Below are positions 22,701 through 31,074 of a stretch of 64,000 bases of DNA, in pieces. The stretch spans positions 1-64,000 of the forward strand of contig ARYC01017571.1 of assembly GCA_000711775.1 (NCBI GenBank). The letters run 5' to 3'. The DNA comes from Oxytricha trifallax (Eukaryota > Ciliophora > Spirotrichea > Sporadotrichida > Oxytrichidae). Each line of letters starts with the position of its first letter. The stretch's first letter is position 1. The position numbers and the translations under genes were made by a program. Under the pieces are notes generated by a model. The model was given only the letters and a program-made list of their open reading frames with translations, searched no databases and was not told the DNA's origin.

Positions 22701-23214
22701 TGTCTTAACCCTGCTATCCTGACTGATTTTAAATTTCAGCAGGATTATCTTAAAAGTTTATTCTAAGGGGTTCTTGGGGAGTATTACCGTAATTTATTCC
22801 TAAATTTTCAAACAGAAGAGTACTGGTAAACCTATTAAAATTAATTAATTATATTAGTTCTAAAAGAAAACTATGATATTAAAATGCATAATAGTTTGTT
22901 AAGTATCTCTATATAATTCATAAAATTATAATTTAATTGCTAATTAATATCATAAAATTCAACTATTTAACATTAGTAAAATTATAAAATTTACATATTA
23001 AAATATTTTAATTCTTCTATGGTTTATGTTCCGGAGAGTTCATTTACTTATTTTAATTGCTTAACTAATTTGCATTTTATTAAAAGTTTTTTAAACTCTA
23101 CTTTCTTGTTTATCCTTATCACTAAAGTGAATTCGTATTAAAATATATAATATTTTTGAAAATAGGCAGGTTCTTTAATTTAAAATTATTTTTACTATCT
23201 ATTTTACTCGGCAT
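4750..23214 (-). CDS. Four-domain voltage-gated Ca2+ channel-like alpha subunit, germline-interrupted
   Basis: A pore-forming cation channel of the Cav/Nav 24-TM class, expected in the ciliary or plasma membrane. Domain I (about 21360-20480) has S4 arginines in FRVLRPLRAV and pore TLEGW. Domain II (about 14000-12990) has S4 FRVLRVARLLRSLRS and pore TIENW. Domain III (about 8030-7170) has S4 RLLRTLRPLR and pore TLEDW. Domain IV (about 6930-6190) has pore TGEDW. The four filter positions are all Glu (EEEE), the calcium-type signature. The C-terminal tail (about 5790-4750) is Ser/Asp/Lys-rich and ends at TGA 4750-4752. A 25-nt GT-AG intron precedes domain I. The N-terminal region is long and Gln/Asn-rich; the ATG at 23214 is tentative and exons upstream of 21955 are approximate. 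The I-II linker region (about 20400-15000) is very long, with coding stretches such as 15450-15130. The domain order is unscrambled. The gene is broken by a MITE, several IESs and a complete TBE, listed separately. Confidence 0.85.
5793..6054. mobile_element. 262-bp MITE with AAACCCC termini and TA duplication (copy 1)
   Basis: Perfect or near-perfect terminal inverted repeats of about 70 bp begin with AAACCCCATGGTTC and end with the complement. The dinucleotide TA flanks both ends (5791-5792 and 6055-6056). It carries no ORF. The centre (about 5880-5960) is shared with the MITE at 26950-27211, which has exactly the same length. It sits within the C-terminal coding part of the channel gene, just after domain IV. 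Removal of the element with one TA leaves the frame open on both sides. The insert may lie inside an IES, because an ATAA repeat also flanks the surrounding AT-rich stretch. Confidence 0.8.
7091..7142. other. Short IES with ATT/AAT pointer in the domain III-IV linker
   Basis: About 52 bp of AT-rich DNA flanked by the trinucleotide ATT (7088-7090 and 7140-7142). On the minus strand the channel frame enters a TGA inside it; removing it with one repeat joins Leu-Lys-Tyr-Asn to Glu-Ala-Gln-Lys, the expected linker after S6. A GT-AG intron using nearby sites would put the downstream exon in the wrong frame. Confidence 0.5.
7353..7407. other. Short IES with ATT/AAT pointer in front of the domain III pore
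   Basis: A 55-bp AT-rich insert flanked by ATT (7350-7352 and 7405-7407) separates coding for Phe-Asp-Asn from Val-Gly-Asn-Ala-Met. In four-domain channels these residues are contiguous (FDNVGNAM) before the pore helix. There is no GT at the left boundary on the coding strand, so it is not a standard intron. Removal restores the frame exactly. Confidence 0.7.
8107..8778. other. 672-bp IES with TAACAT pointer, made of nested repeats
   Basis: TAACAT occurs at 8101-8106 and 8773-8778. Deleting one copy with the DNA between fuses two channel coding segments in frame between domains II and III. Inside the IES the outer ends form an inverted repeat (CCCCCCAAAAAAC and GTTTTTTGGGGGG), and a separate poly-G foldback is inserted at 8286-8749. 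So the IES is itself a mobile element that later took a second one. Confidence 0.75.
8286..8749. mobile_element. Poly-G/poly-C-ended foldback element with 8-bp duplication
   Basis: The element begins with a G run and ends with a C run of about 12. Just inside are several copies of the motif GGCAGGAAA in inverted orientation at the two ends. The 8-mer GGGAAAAG flanks it at 8278-8285 and 8750-8757, which I read as a target-site duplication. The interior is AT-rich with no convincing ORF. Its right-hand 190 bp recurs in reverse orientation at 61128-61332. Confidence 0.75.
9050..10113 (+). pseudogene. TBE transposase (IS630/Tc1/mariner DDE type), inactivated
   Basis: About 355 codons with TAR as Gln, starting at ATG 9050 and ending at TGA 10111-10113. 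The N-terminus carries a helix-turn-helix-like segment (SPSTVRSHCL at about codon 55). One single-base deletion near 9715-9722 shifts the frame. The catalytic positions also differ from copy D: the first motif reads HDGEAV (HADEAV in D), the second LFVNN (LFDDN in D), and the third NGIKFYWG (NGIELYWG in D). All three acidic catalytic residues therefore appear lost. It is preceded directly by the left terminal repeat. Confidence 0.85.
10175..10830 (-). pseudogene. TBE 22-kDa ORF, frameshifted
   Basis: The conserved core begins at about 10600 with Pro-x-Tyr-Pro-Glu-Met-Ser and continues with SVTNLYDDALNDPEV, YLPTKKQLSNKLL and a Tyr-Phe-Phe-Gly-Ile motif, closely matching copy D. The frame runs to TGA 10175-10177. 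Upstream, the segment with Leu-Phe-Leu-Pro is displaced by a single-base deletion near 10655, and the N-terminus seen in D is not intact. The role of this protein is unknown. It is divergent from the kinase ORF and convergent with the transposase. Confidence 0.7.
10855..11015. promoter_or_regulatory. Repeat-rich spacer between divergent TBE ORFs
   Basis: The gap between the start regions of the 22-kDa and zinc-finger/kinase ORFs contains several variants of TTAGGAGCA(CC)CCTAA in both orientations, together with GTACTTA and GTACGTAC. Copy D has the same type of cluster at about 63500-63720. Its position between divergent starts suggests a bidirectional promoter or a site bound by an element-encoded protein; this is inference. 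Confidence 0.4.
11196..12669 (+). pseudogene. TBE zinc-finger/kinase protein, several breaks
   Basis: The first frame (11196 to TGA at 11776) encodes about 193 residues with two C2H2 fingers: Cys-x-Arg-Asp-Phe with HMKVH near 11500, and Cys-Phe-Glu-Cys with Lys-Ala-His near 11570-11640. After that the kinase domain is spread over different frames. FVHRDLKPEN is at about 12193-12225, IDFNRALR at about 12263-12285, and Gly-Thr-Pro-Gly-Tyr follows in the same region. The C-terminal part near 12411-12640 is open. At least three frameshifts or stops separate these blocks. The DFG site is DFN, as in copy B. Confidence 0.8.
17506..17590. mobile_element. Isolated TBE-like terminus
   Basis: AAAAACCCCCAAAACC following AAT, then a segment with TTTTAATTGATGA and TTAGGGGTTGG. 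This resembles the left end of copy D (GTTTTTGATTGATGA and TAGGGGTTAATG at the same spacing). No transposase follows. It is a solo or heavily deleted TBE end within the channel linker region. Confidence 0.5.
17850..18133. repeat. Small foldback with TACTTATTATCAATT ends
   Basis: TACTTATTATCAATT (17850-17864) and its near-exact complement (18119-18133) bound a 284-bp segment that is GC-richer than its surroundings. Immediately inside the left end are a GCGAGCGAAGCGAGC palindrome and a G6 run, then a hairpin at about 17910-17947 (GTGATTCCC ... GGGAATCAC). No ORF is seen. Type unknown; the G run recalls the poly-G family but the termini differ. Confidence 0.55.
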
Positions 23215-24367
23215 TTCTTAAGTATTATTAATTATCTATTTATTCATAAATTATTTAATGAAGATTATTAGCATTAATATTATGATTTATAAATATTAAT
23301 TTAGATTTTTACCTCTTCTTAAATTGGAATAATGTTTAAAGCCTTAATTTGATGTTACATTTCATTATTATTTTTATTTTATAATGAATATGGAATCTTA
23401 GTCTCTTCTAAAGAATTATCCCATTATTTTGAATTATGCATTTATAAATATATTATATTTAATTATAATCGATTAATTATTTTTTAATCTACTCTATTTA
23501 AATAATATAAATAATATCAAACCCATTAAATAATTATAAAAAACTGAATTTAAATATTTTTCATCTTATTATATAAATCATTTCATGTAAATTAATCACA
23601 CAAGGACCTGAATATATTGAAATTAAAGAAAATAAAGATATAATTTACAATAAAATATGTTTGGCCTATCTCCAACCAAACGCATTAACAAAAAATAATT
23701 ATGATTTTTTAAATATTTCTGTATGCTTATTTATTTTAAAAAATCAATATCTCATAAATTATTGTGTTAATTGGTATGCTAAAAGATTAAAAATAATAAA
23801 TCGACACTCCAGAGAATGAATTCAACTTCAAATCAATCAAAGGTAGAAACAATATAAATAAATCAGTGCTAACGTAGCAACCCTAAAATGATTTAAAACG
23901 CCAATTAGAGCCAGTTGGGAGTAATAATTACACAGACAGCAGACATTTTTTCAGTTTTATGGCTCAAGAATTGTGCTATCAATAATAGTATTATACTCCC
24001 TCCTCCTTTTTGGATAAATTAGAAAACCCTTTAATAAACAGAAATAATAAAAATGGTAAAACATAAGGCGAAATCTTGCATAGCTAAGTAGATAAAACCC
24101 TTATTAATTCAAAGCCCAGCAATAAAACACTAAATTTGCCAAGCATAAAAGTAAAATATGTTGAAGAAGTTAAGAATGACTAATAAAATGGTGTAAACAG
24201 TAAAAGCAATATAAACATGAATAACCTCTAAAATTAATAAAGCAAGGCATCGTTTCAATCTAGTATCATGAAATGACCTTGAAATGTAATGAACATAGAT
24301 ATGGAAACAATATAGCAAAGTGTTTATTAAAAGCATTTATACTTTATTTTTTTACTTTTACATTAAG
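23215..24367. other. Spacer between divergent channel and LRR genes
   Basis: Very AT-rich up to about 23800. The part 23815-24340 is somewhat richer and has open frames on both strands: a plus frame starting at ATG 23818, and a minus frame 24336-24102 with two hydrophobic segments. Neither is clearly a gene. The region should contain the divergent promoters and possibly an upstream exon of either neighbour. Confidence 0.35.
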
Positions 24368-27300
24368 ATGATGAATAGTAGACGCCACCATAGGGTAAAA
24401 TTACCAACAAAGATGACATTTACAGAGATTTTATTTTTTTCTTTAAGCTTTAATAGCATTAAAAGAATCTGAAACCGATGATTATAGCGATTTTGAAGTA
24501 AATAATTAAAGAGTTGGAGTATCTTCAATCTAATACTACTACGATAAACTTAAAAACCTTGAGAGAAGCGTAGAAAAAAATAAACATAAACAATAAGCAC
24601 CAGTCGCGTACTTAAAGAAATGTGAAGATTAGAAGTTAATCCCATCTCCCTTTGGCATGGTATCATTAAAAGGGCCCTTAGATACTATAAATCTGAAACA
24701 GTTTAGAATAGGAAACAAATATGCAGATTCACTGGGTTCTGGTCTAAAGCTTTCACAAGCAATTAGTAAGGTTAATTTGGCTTCTAACAGGTTAAGTCCT
24801 TAAGGAGGTATTTCAATATTGAAAGGCTTAAATCCATAGATTCAAGAACTGGATCTCTCAAATAACGATTTAGGAAATTGCACTTAACTTCCTAGTATAT
24901 CAAATCAAAAGAATCATGATCCATCATAGTTATTTATAGAACAGCTCAACGAAGTACTTCATGATAGATAACTAAAAATTCAAGTTTTAAATCTGAATAA
25001 AAATAAGATTAGTGATATTCATGTAAATGTCATTTGTGAAGCACTTATGGTGACAAGTAATAAGTCCTTGAGGGTTCTATCTTTGAATGAGAATCTAATA
25101 ACAGATTTTGGATGTGAATCCATTTCGGAAATGCTTGATGTGAACTCAACTAATCTTAAAGAACTTAAGCTTAACTGGAATCACATTTAAGCACAGGGTG
25201 GGATAAAAATAGCAAATTCACTTAAGTCAAATAATCAGTTGAGGGTGTTAGATCTTGGTTGGAATAGTATAGGATCTGGAGGAAAATATAAATCTGAAGT
25301 TGGTACAGTTTGGGGCAGTATATTATAAGAAAACAAATACATCTAACATTTAGACTTGTCTTTCAATAAACTTTTGTAGCCAGACGTTGATGTATTTCTT
25401 GAGAAAATTAAAAATAATCACACAATTTACGGACTTCACTTTCAAGGTAATGAAGGAAGAACAGATAGTTTAGGCTTTATCAGAGCAGTTCAAGTGTCAT
25501 AGCAATCAGTCAAAATAGTGATAAAATCGTGAATATAATAATGCTTAAATATAATGAAATCTATAATATACATAATTTGAACTTTTTTAAAAATATTTAT
25601 TAGGGATTATCTTGATTAAAAATACAATTTTATATAATTGTGAATTAAACTACTAATGCTTACTTATTTTTGCTACTTGAGCCATTATATATATTTATAT
25701 TTCAATTTTTTATCTTTAAGAATGTTTATTAATTTTAAATAATAGAAAATGAGGTTTAATTTTAATCAATGTTAAGTTTAATTTATTCCTAAGTAAAAGC
25801 ATGAATAGTTTAAAATAATTTTGCTAATAAAAGTATCAAATCTTTAAATTTATTAAATTTCAATGTAAAAAATAAATTAATTAATAAACATAAAAAAAAC
25901 AGTATTTAAAAATAATTATAATAATTTTACGAAAATTATAATTTACTTGTATTTTAAGAATTATTACATTAACTATTTATATCTTATATTTAATGAATCT
26001 CCAAGGGAGTAAGTTTTATCGTCTAGAATGAGTTTTGGTAATTAAAATTCAACTCACATGAGAAACAAAAGTGTCACAATTACTCCTAAAGCGATGTTTG
26101 GATAAAAACTAAAAATTAACTTTAACGAAGAAAATTGCTGTTGGATTTGTGAAGGATGGATTGAAAGTCTATTTAAATTAGATATAAAAAACACATCAAT
26201 TTTCGACTTATAAATGTCCGATAATGTAAGAAATAATTAATTAAACAGATATTTTATTAAAGTCATATTTAATAAAATTTCTACAATAATTTTAAAGATG
26301 AGCATTTCAACATTTTCATTCACTTTGATTTTGATAACTGGGAAGCTGATCTATTAGAAGATTAAAGAAAAGTTTCTCTGTCTTTAAAAGGAAAATTTTA
26401 ATAACATCGAATGCTACCTCAAGGTATTTCCTACTATTTTTATTCATATCAAGGCAAAGCTTTTGTTAATAATTAAGAAAAGAAAGTATTGATAGATGAA
26501 TACTATAAATAATCATTGAGAAAGAAGCTTGTAAAAGCAAGCAAGCAAGATAGATTTGGAGTGAAAATTTTTGATTTTGATTTAGATTCTTTGAATGTTA
26601 TAGAGGCCACTTATTAAAATTAGGAAGATAAAAATGAATTACTTCAATTACCTAAAATAGGTATTAACAATAAATAACTTGCTTAGAATGTTCCAGGATC
26701 ATAGTCAAAATATTAGATAATTAATGATAATTATGAAGTAAAATTGAAATACTGTATACCTAGAGCAGATAAATTAATGTAAAACACCTAATATATAAGA
26801 GTTAGAACTCCTTGGACTATGGAAGTATCTCTCTTCAAGGAATATTTAAGAGAGGATAAAGAGGATTTAGTGCTAAATTGCTTCGAATTCGATTGGAAAA
26901 ACATTAAGCAACTCAAGTATAAGAAGTCTACTGAAGATGAAGTCAAATAAAACCCCGTTAGTCAATTAAGAATGAAGATTGAGGATTAAGAATAATGAAA
27001 TTAAGAATTAATTATTATTGGCTAAAATTAATTATAATTAGGCTTAAAACAAATTTACGCACCCTAATTGGTTTATTTTATAGAGACAATTATTCGAGCC
27101 AATAGTTTTAATAATTAGCCACATCTTTAATAATTTACGCCAATAATAATATATTTTTAATTTCTTTATTCTTAATCCCCAATCTTCATTCTTAAATGAC
27201 TAATGGGGTTTTAGACTATTAAAGCAGCATATTTTATGATTAAGGAGCATTATAAGATACAATCAGGTTTTGGAATGATAGGCACTATATTTTCTGTGGC

Positions 27301-28170
27301 TTTGAATTAGTATACTGAATTTTTGAAAGAAGAATTGAATCTTATAGATGGAGATTAGCTAAATTAAAGTGATGCAGATAGATACTTTATTACTGTAAAT
27401 TCAAACAAACGAGGTCCACTTATTCCAGCAAATGCCTTAGTCAGATTTTAATTTGTAGAAATTCTACTCAGATTGGCAATCAAGAAGTTCTTTGAGTCTT
27501 AACTTGCATAAACAGAGAGCTAAGCCTTTCAATTATTGATTGATAATCACATAATACCAGCAACTAGCCATATAACTAAATCTTAAGAATGGAGAAAAAC
27601 AATCCTTTGGAATGAATAAGTTGACAATATACTCAAAGCTTACTTACCTGTGTTCCAGCATGTTTACAATAACTACGGGGGTACACATCGCAAGCCAGGT
27701 TAGAAAATGTTCATGACAGTAGATGAATTTGAGAATCTAATTTTATCTGTTCCTTTAGTAAATGACCTATTTGGTTAACGAGATACAAGCGTTGCTTTTA
27801 ATCTTGCTATGATGACTTAAGTCAATGAACTAGATTCTGAAAGACATTTACAAGCAACTTTTATTGAATTTTTAGAAGCATTTAGTAGAGTCGCCGAATA
27901 AGCTGCTCTTGAACCCCTTTATTATTATTTTATAATTAAGATATGTTCTATAGGAATTACTTAATTATTTATACTAAGCGAAACATGAGAATGATGAGTA
28001 CAAGGAAATGAGTGTAGAAAATAGGAAAAAGTAGCTATTACACATAAAAATTGAAAACACCCTACCATTTATTATGAAAAACTGTTGTAAAAGAAACTTT
28101 ATAGATAAACAATTTGAAATGCCAGTAAAAGATAAAGAAGTTGGTCTTTACATCTTATAAAATGGAAAGT
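24368..28170 (+). CDS. LRR (ribonuclease-inhibitor-type) protein with C-terminal W-C-E-G-W module, germline-interrupted
   Basis: The first part (about 24435-25530) encodes RNI-type leucine-rich repeats, e.g. LDLSNNDLG, VLNLNKNKI, LSLNENLITDFG, LKLNWNHI, LDLGWNSIG and LDLSFNKL. After a 492-bp IES (25531-26022) the frame continues with a Cys-Cys-Trp-Ile-Cys-Glu-Gly-Trp motif, an HFDFDNW segment with RMLPQGISYYF (beta-rich, glycogen-binding-like), and a long alpha-helical C-terminal region to about 28170. A GT-AG intron follows 26227. A 262-bp MITE (26950-27211) interrupts the C-terminal part. The gene at 54600-61127 has the same order of modules. The exact start is unresolved: the ATG at 24368 is out of frame with the LRR frame unless an intron or IES intervenes. 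The end is approximate; it converges with the next gene. Function unknown; such LRR proteins are common in ciliate cytoskeleton and cilia. Confidence 0.65.
25531..26022. other. 492-bp IES with ATCGT pointer that creates a false stop
   Basis: ATCGT occurs at 25526-25530 and 26018-26022. Read through, the LRR frame hits TGA at 25530-25532, formed across the left boundary. Removing the insert with one pointer copy gives ...Lys-Ser-Ser-Arg-Met-Ser-Phe-Gly in frame with the downstream module. The insert is very AT-rich with no ORF. The pointer is only five bases, so the support is the frame plus the paralogue at 54.6-61.1 kb, which has both modules in one gene. Confidence 0.7.
26950..27211. mobile_element. 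262-bp MITE with AAACCCC termini and TA duplication (copy 2)
   Basis: Begins AAACCCCGTTAGTCA, ends with the near complement, and TA flanks both ends (26948-26949 and 27212-27213). The central 60-80 bp (TTACGCACCCTAATTGG and ATTATTCGAGCCAATAG) matches the MITE at 5793-6054, and both are exactly 262 bp. It lies within the LRR-gene coding sequence. Excision leaving one TA joins Glu-Val-Lys-Gln to Thr-Ile-Lys-Ala without a frame change. Confidence 0.85.
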
Positions 28171-28309
28171 AAGAATATTTTTTTCTCATCTTAAAAACCT
28201 TTATATAGATATTTCTGAAATATAAATTAGTTTTAAAATTATATCCTAAATTTGTAAATAATAATTTAATCAGAATAAAATTATGTTTAAAATTGATTAA
28301 ATTATTGGT

Positions 28310-31074
28310 TCAATTAAGTAAATTTTAGTCTGAGATAAAATCAGACAAGTCATCGACAACTTAAGCAATGTTAAAGTTGTTTATATTATCAATATTTAGC
28401 AGCTTCATTACTTCATCCTCTCTGAATTTAAGCTCCTTAAGTATTCTTTGGTCCTAGTTGCTCTTCTTCAGAGCAACAAACATTAATTGATTTTAGTTGT
28501 TTTAAGTCACTCCCACTTCGAGAATGTGGTCTCTTGGTAACACTTTTTCAACCTAGTGCTTTAAAGAATCTGATTAGTTATCCATACTGTCTTCATCTTG
28601 ACTGTCATCATTGTTGTCAGTTTAAATCTATATGTGAGAACTTTACTAATGTTGCTGGTTTTAAGAGAGACTTCTGTCGTTTGGATTATCATGAAGCTAA
28701 TGTTTGCTAGAGGATTAAGGCGTCTAATCGTAAACGTTTATGTTTGGGTTCATTAATTAATTCATGCTGTGATTGTGAGACATTTAAGCTTTTTATTGAT
28801 CGTTCACTGAATCATCCATTGATGGCTATTGCATCGACTAATTGAAAACAGATCTACTATGTTCCTCATTTCCAAATTTAGGCTTATAAATAAATGTATC
28901 TATTTAGGCGGTGAGTCGTCATTTTCTTCCTGTGACCCCTCTTCTTCAATCACGGACTATTCCAGTATTTAATGCTGATTCTTAAAAGTATTATTCTTTA
29001 TTAAGCTTTACTTTGGACTACCACTTATTTTACCAATATTTGGCTTATCTGGCAGGTCTTAATCATTTATATCTCTATCTTCATGTTGCTCATTTTCCAA
29101 ATCCTCTTCTTGGACATCACTCATGTTTCTGCCATCATGATGCTTTCTCTAGCCGTTTGCACTCACGTTATTGGCTTTTCTAAAATTCTCCATGGCTCTT
29201 CTTTGCTCCTGAGCCTAATCGAAGTTTTGAAGGTCATTCATTGGACTTTTGATTGAGTCTCCACCTAGAGTGTAAGCTGTATTCCCTAGATTAATTTCAA
29301 TTTTGGGGTTTTATTATCACTAGAGGAAAAATGAAAACATTTAATTATATATAAAAATTGTCTAATATAGGTTTAATAAGAACTATGAATATTATGATTA
29401 ATTTTAAATTATTAATTTTATAACTTACTGAATTAATATATTTAAAGTTTATGAAGACCTAAATATCAAAATAGAAATAAGCATGATAGCAATTGCAAAG
29501 ATTGCTAAATAAAAAAATGTAATAAACTATTTTTTTTCCAATATTTGAGAAATTTATAAAACATTTAAGAATAATTCCATATTGAATGCCTTAAATTGAT
29601 AAAATAATTTTGAATCAAAATTGTTGTAGAATATGTATTTTTATTAAGATTTAAGAAAATTAATAGATAGAAAATTTTTAAATAATAACAATCTTCCTCT
29701 TCCAAAACCCCAAAAACCCAATTTTGTATTAGTTTTGTTAACCTGATTATCCAGATATATTCTTATTATTTTTGACACTTGCATCATAACTCTCATTAAT
29801 CGGATCTTAAACTCTATTAATAACTGCTCTCTCTTCAATTATGACCCTAGCTAGTTTCTTTAACTATTCTATATTTTTGAAGTTTATGTTTCTTAGCTCC
29901 TCTTCATGGAAGCACTAACTAATTTTACTACTATTAATACATATCATAAACTCAAGCTTTTATTCGATTTTAATTGAATTTCTATAAGATCATTTAATTT
30001 GTTTGAAACTAAACAACTAATCTCTTAACTAAATTGCAATTCGAAAACCCTTCGTGGATTTACTTGCGAATCCTTTTAAAGTGCATTATTTAATGCTTCT
30101 GTTTCTGGCTCATTTATCTTGAGAAATAGACTTTCTATATTTTCTTCACACTCTGAAATTAACTTGTTTGTACGAGGCTGCTTTTTGTATTTTAACTTCG
30201 TTTAAATCTCAATGGCTACTATTATTAACTTCTCTTGAGAATCGTCGAAGAAGGTTTTCCGGTGTAACACTATTGACTAGGTTTCGTTATTGCAGAAATA
30301 TTTATAATTATCGAATAATTAAGATTGATTTAAGTAAGATAGATTTTAATTAATAACAAGTGATAATTGGCCTTCAATTAATTGATATTATATTATATGT
30401 CATGCAATTTATAATTAGTACAGCTTATTTTATTGAATCTAAAATCAATGATTCTTAAAAGAAATTCGCAATCTCATTATCTCCAAAAATAAAAAGAATC
30501 TCTTTTTTAAAATGATTAACTTTTTATTTAATCTTAAAAGATAAAAAATCAAAATTTATTAAAGAGAACACTAATTATATAGTTTCGTCTAAAAGATTTG
30601 TTTACCCAAATCAAATTATTTAATATGACTTTAAATTTTAATCTAATTCATCGCTATATTAGCTATACTTAATGTATTTGCCAAGCTATCTTTGTTTTGC
30701 TAAATATCTCCTAATTCAAATATCTAATTCGCAAGATAAATTTAATATAAATTGATTTATTTAGATGACTAATATTTTCTTTTGATTGAGTAAATTCAAG
30801 TAATTATCTCAAGGAGTTATCTACAGTTGACTTGTTCAATATTTATCTTAATCCGAAAATCAAAGCCTATTCGATTGGTTGATTTAAATATTTATTAATA
30901 ATAATAAGATTTGTTTAGAACTATTTCGAATCTTAATCGTGATAATGATAAACTCCCACATATAATTTAAAAATATTAGAAATGAGGTCTCAAAATATTA
31001 ATTTAAATACAAGTTGTTATTTTTGCTTGATTACAGTACAACTAAATATCACAATTCGTTTATAATTTATAAAT
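28310..31074 (-). CDS. Gln/Asn-rich and coiled-coil protein region, probably the 3' part of the giant gene upstream
   Basis: The minus strand codes from about 31000 to TGA 28310-28312. Segments at about 30890-30600 and 30330-29960 are helical and charged (EECEENIESLFLKI-type). The part 29840-28310 is rich in Gln, Asn, His and Asp and ends with a charged helix. Two IESs with 8-bp pointers (29306-29726 and 28884-28909) break it, and both restore the frame when removed. No start codon or upstream stop convincingly separates it from the coding region above 31075, so it may be the C-terminal end of that protein. I do not recognise a family. Confidence 0.55.
28884..28909. other. 26-bp IES with 8-bp pointer ATTTAGGC
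   Basis: ATTTAGGC at 28876-28883 and 28902-28909. On the coding (minus) strand, deleting one repeat unit changes the reading from a frame that stops to one continuing Pro-Pro-Lys-Phe-Gly-Asn-Glu-Glu and stays open for more than 150 codons. There is no GT/AG at the boundaries, so it is not a spliceosomal intron. It is one of the cleanest demonstrations in the window that this is unrearranged germline DNA. Confidence 0.85.
29306..29726. other. 421-bp IES with pointer CAATTTTG and telomere-like ends
   Basis: CAATTTTG at 29298-29305 and 29719-29726. Removal joins Asn-Gln-Tyr-Lys-Ile to Glu-Ile-Asn-Leu-Gly in frame on the minus strand. The insert begins with GGGTTTTA directly at the left pointer and ends with CCAAAACCCCAAAAACC before the right pointer, i.e. 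telomere-like sequence in inverted orientation at the two ends. The interior is AT-rich with no gene. Confidence 0.8.

Noticed and set aside
24102-24336. Minus-strand frame with two hydrophobic stretches
   Set aside because: Only about 78 codons in an AT-rich spacer, overlapping an equally plausible plus-strand frame; TGA-only stops make such frames common by chance.
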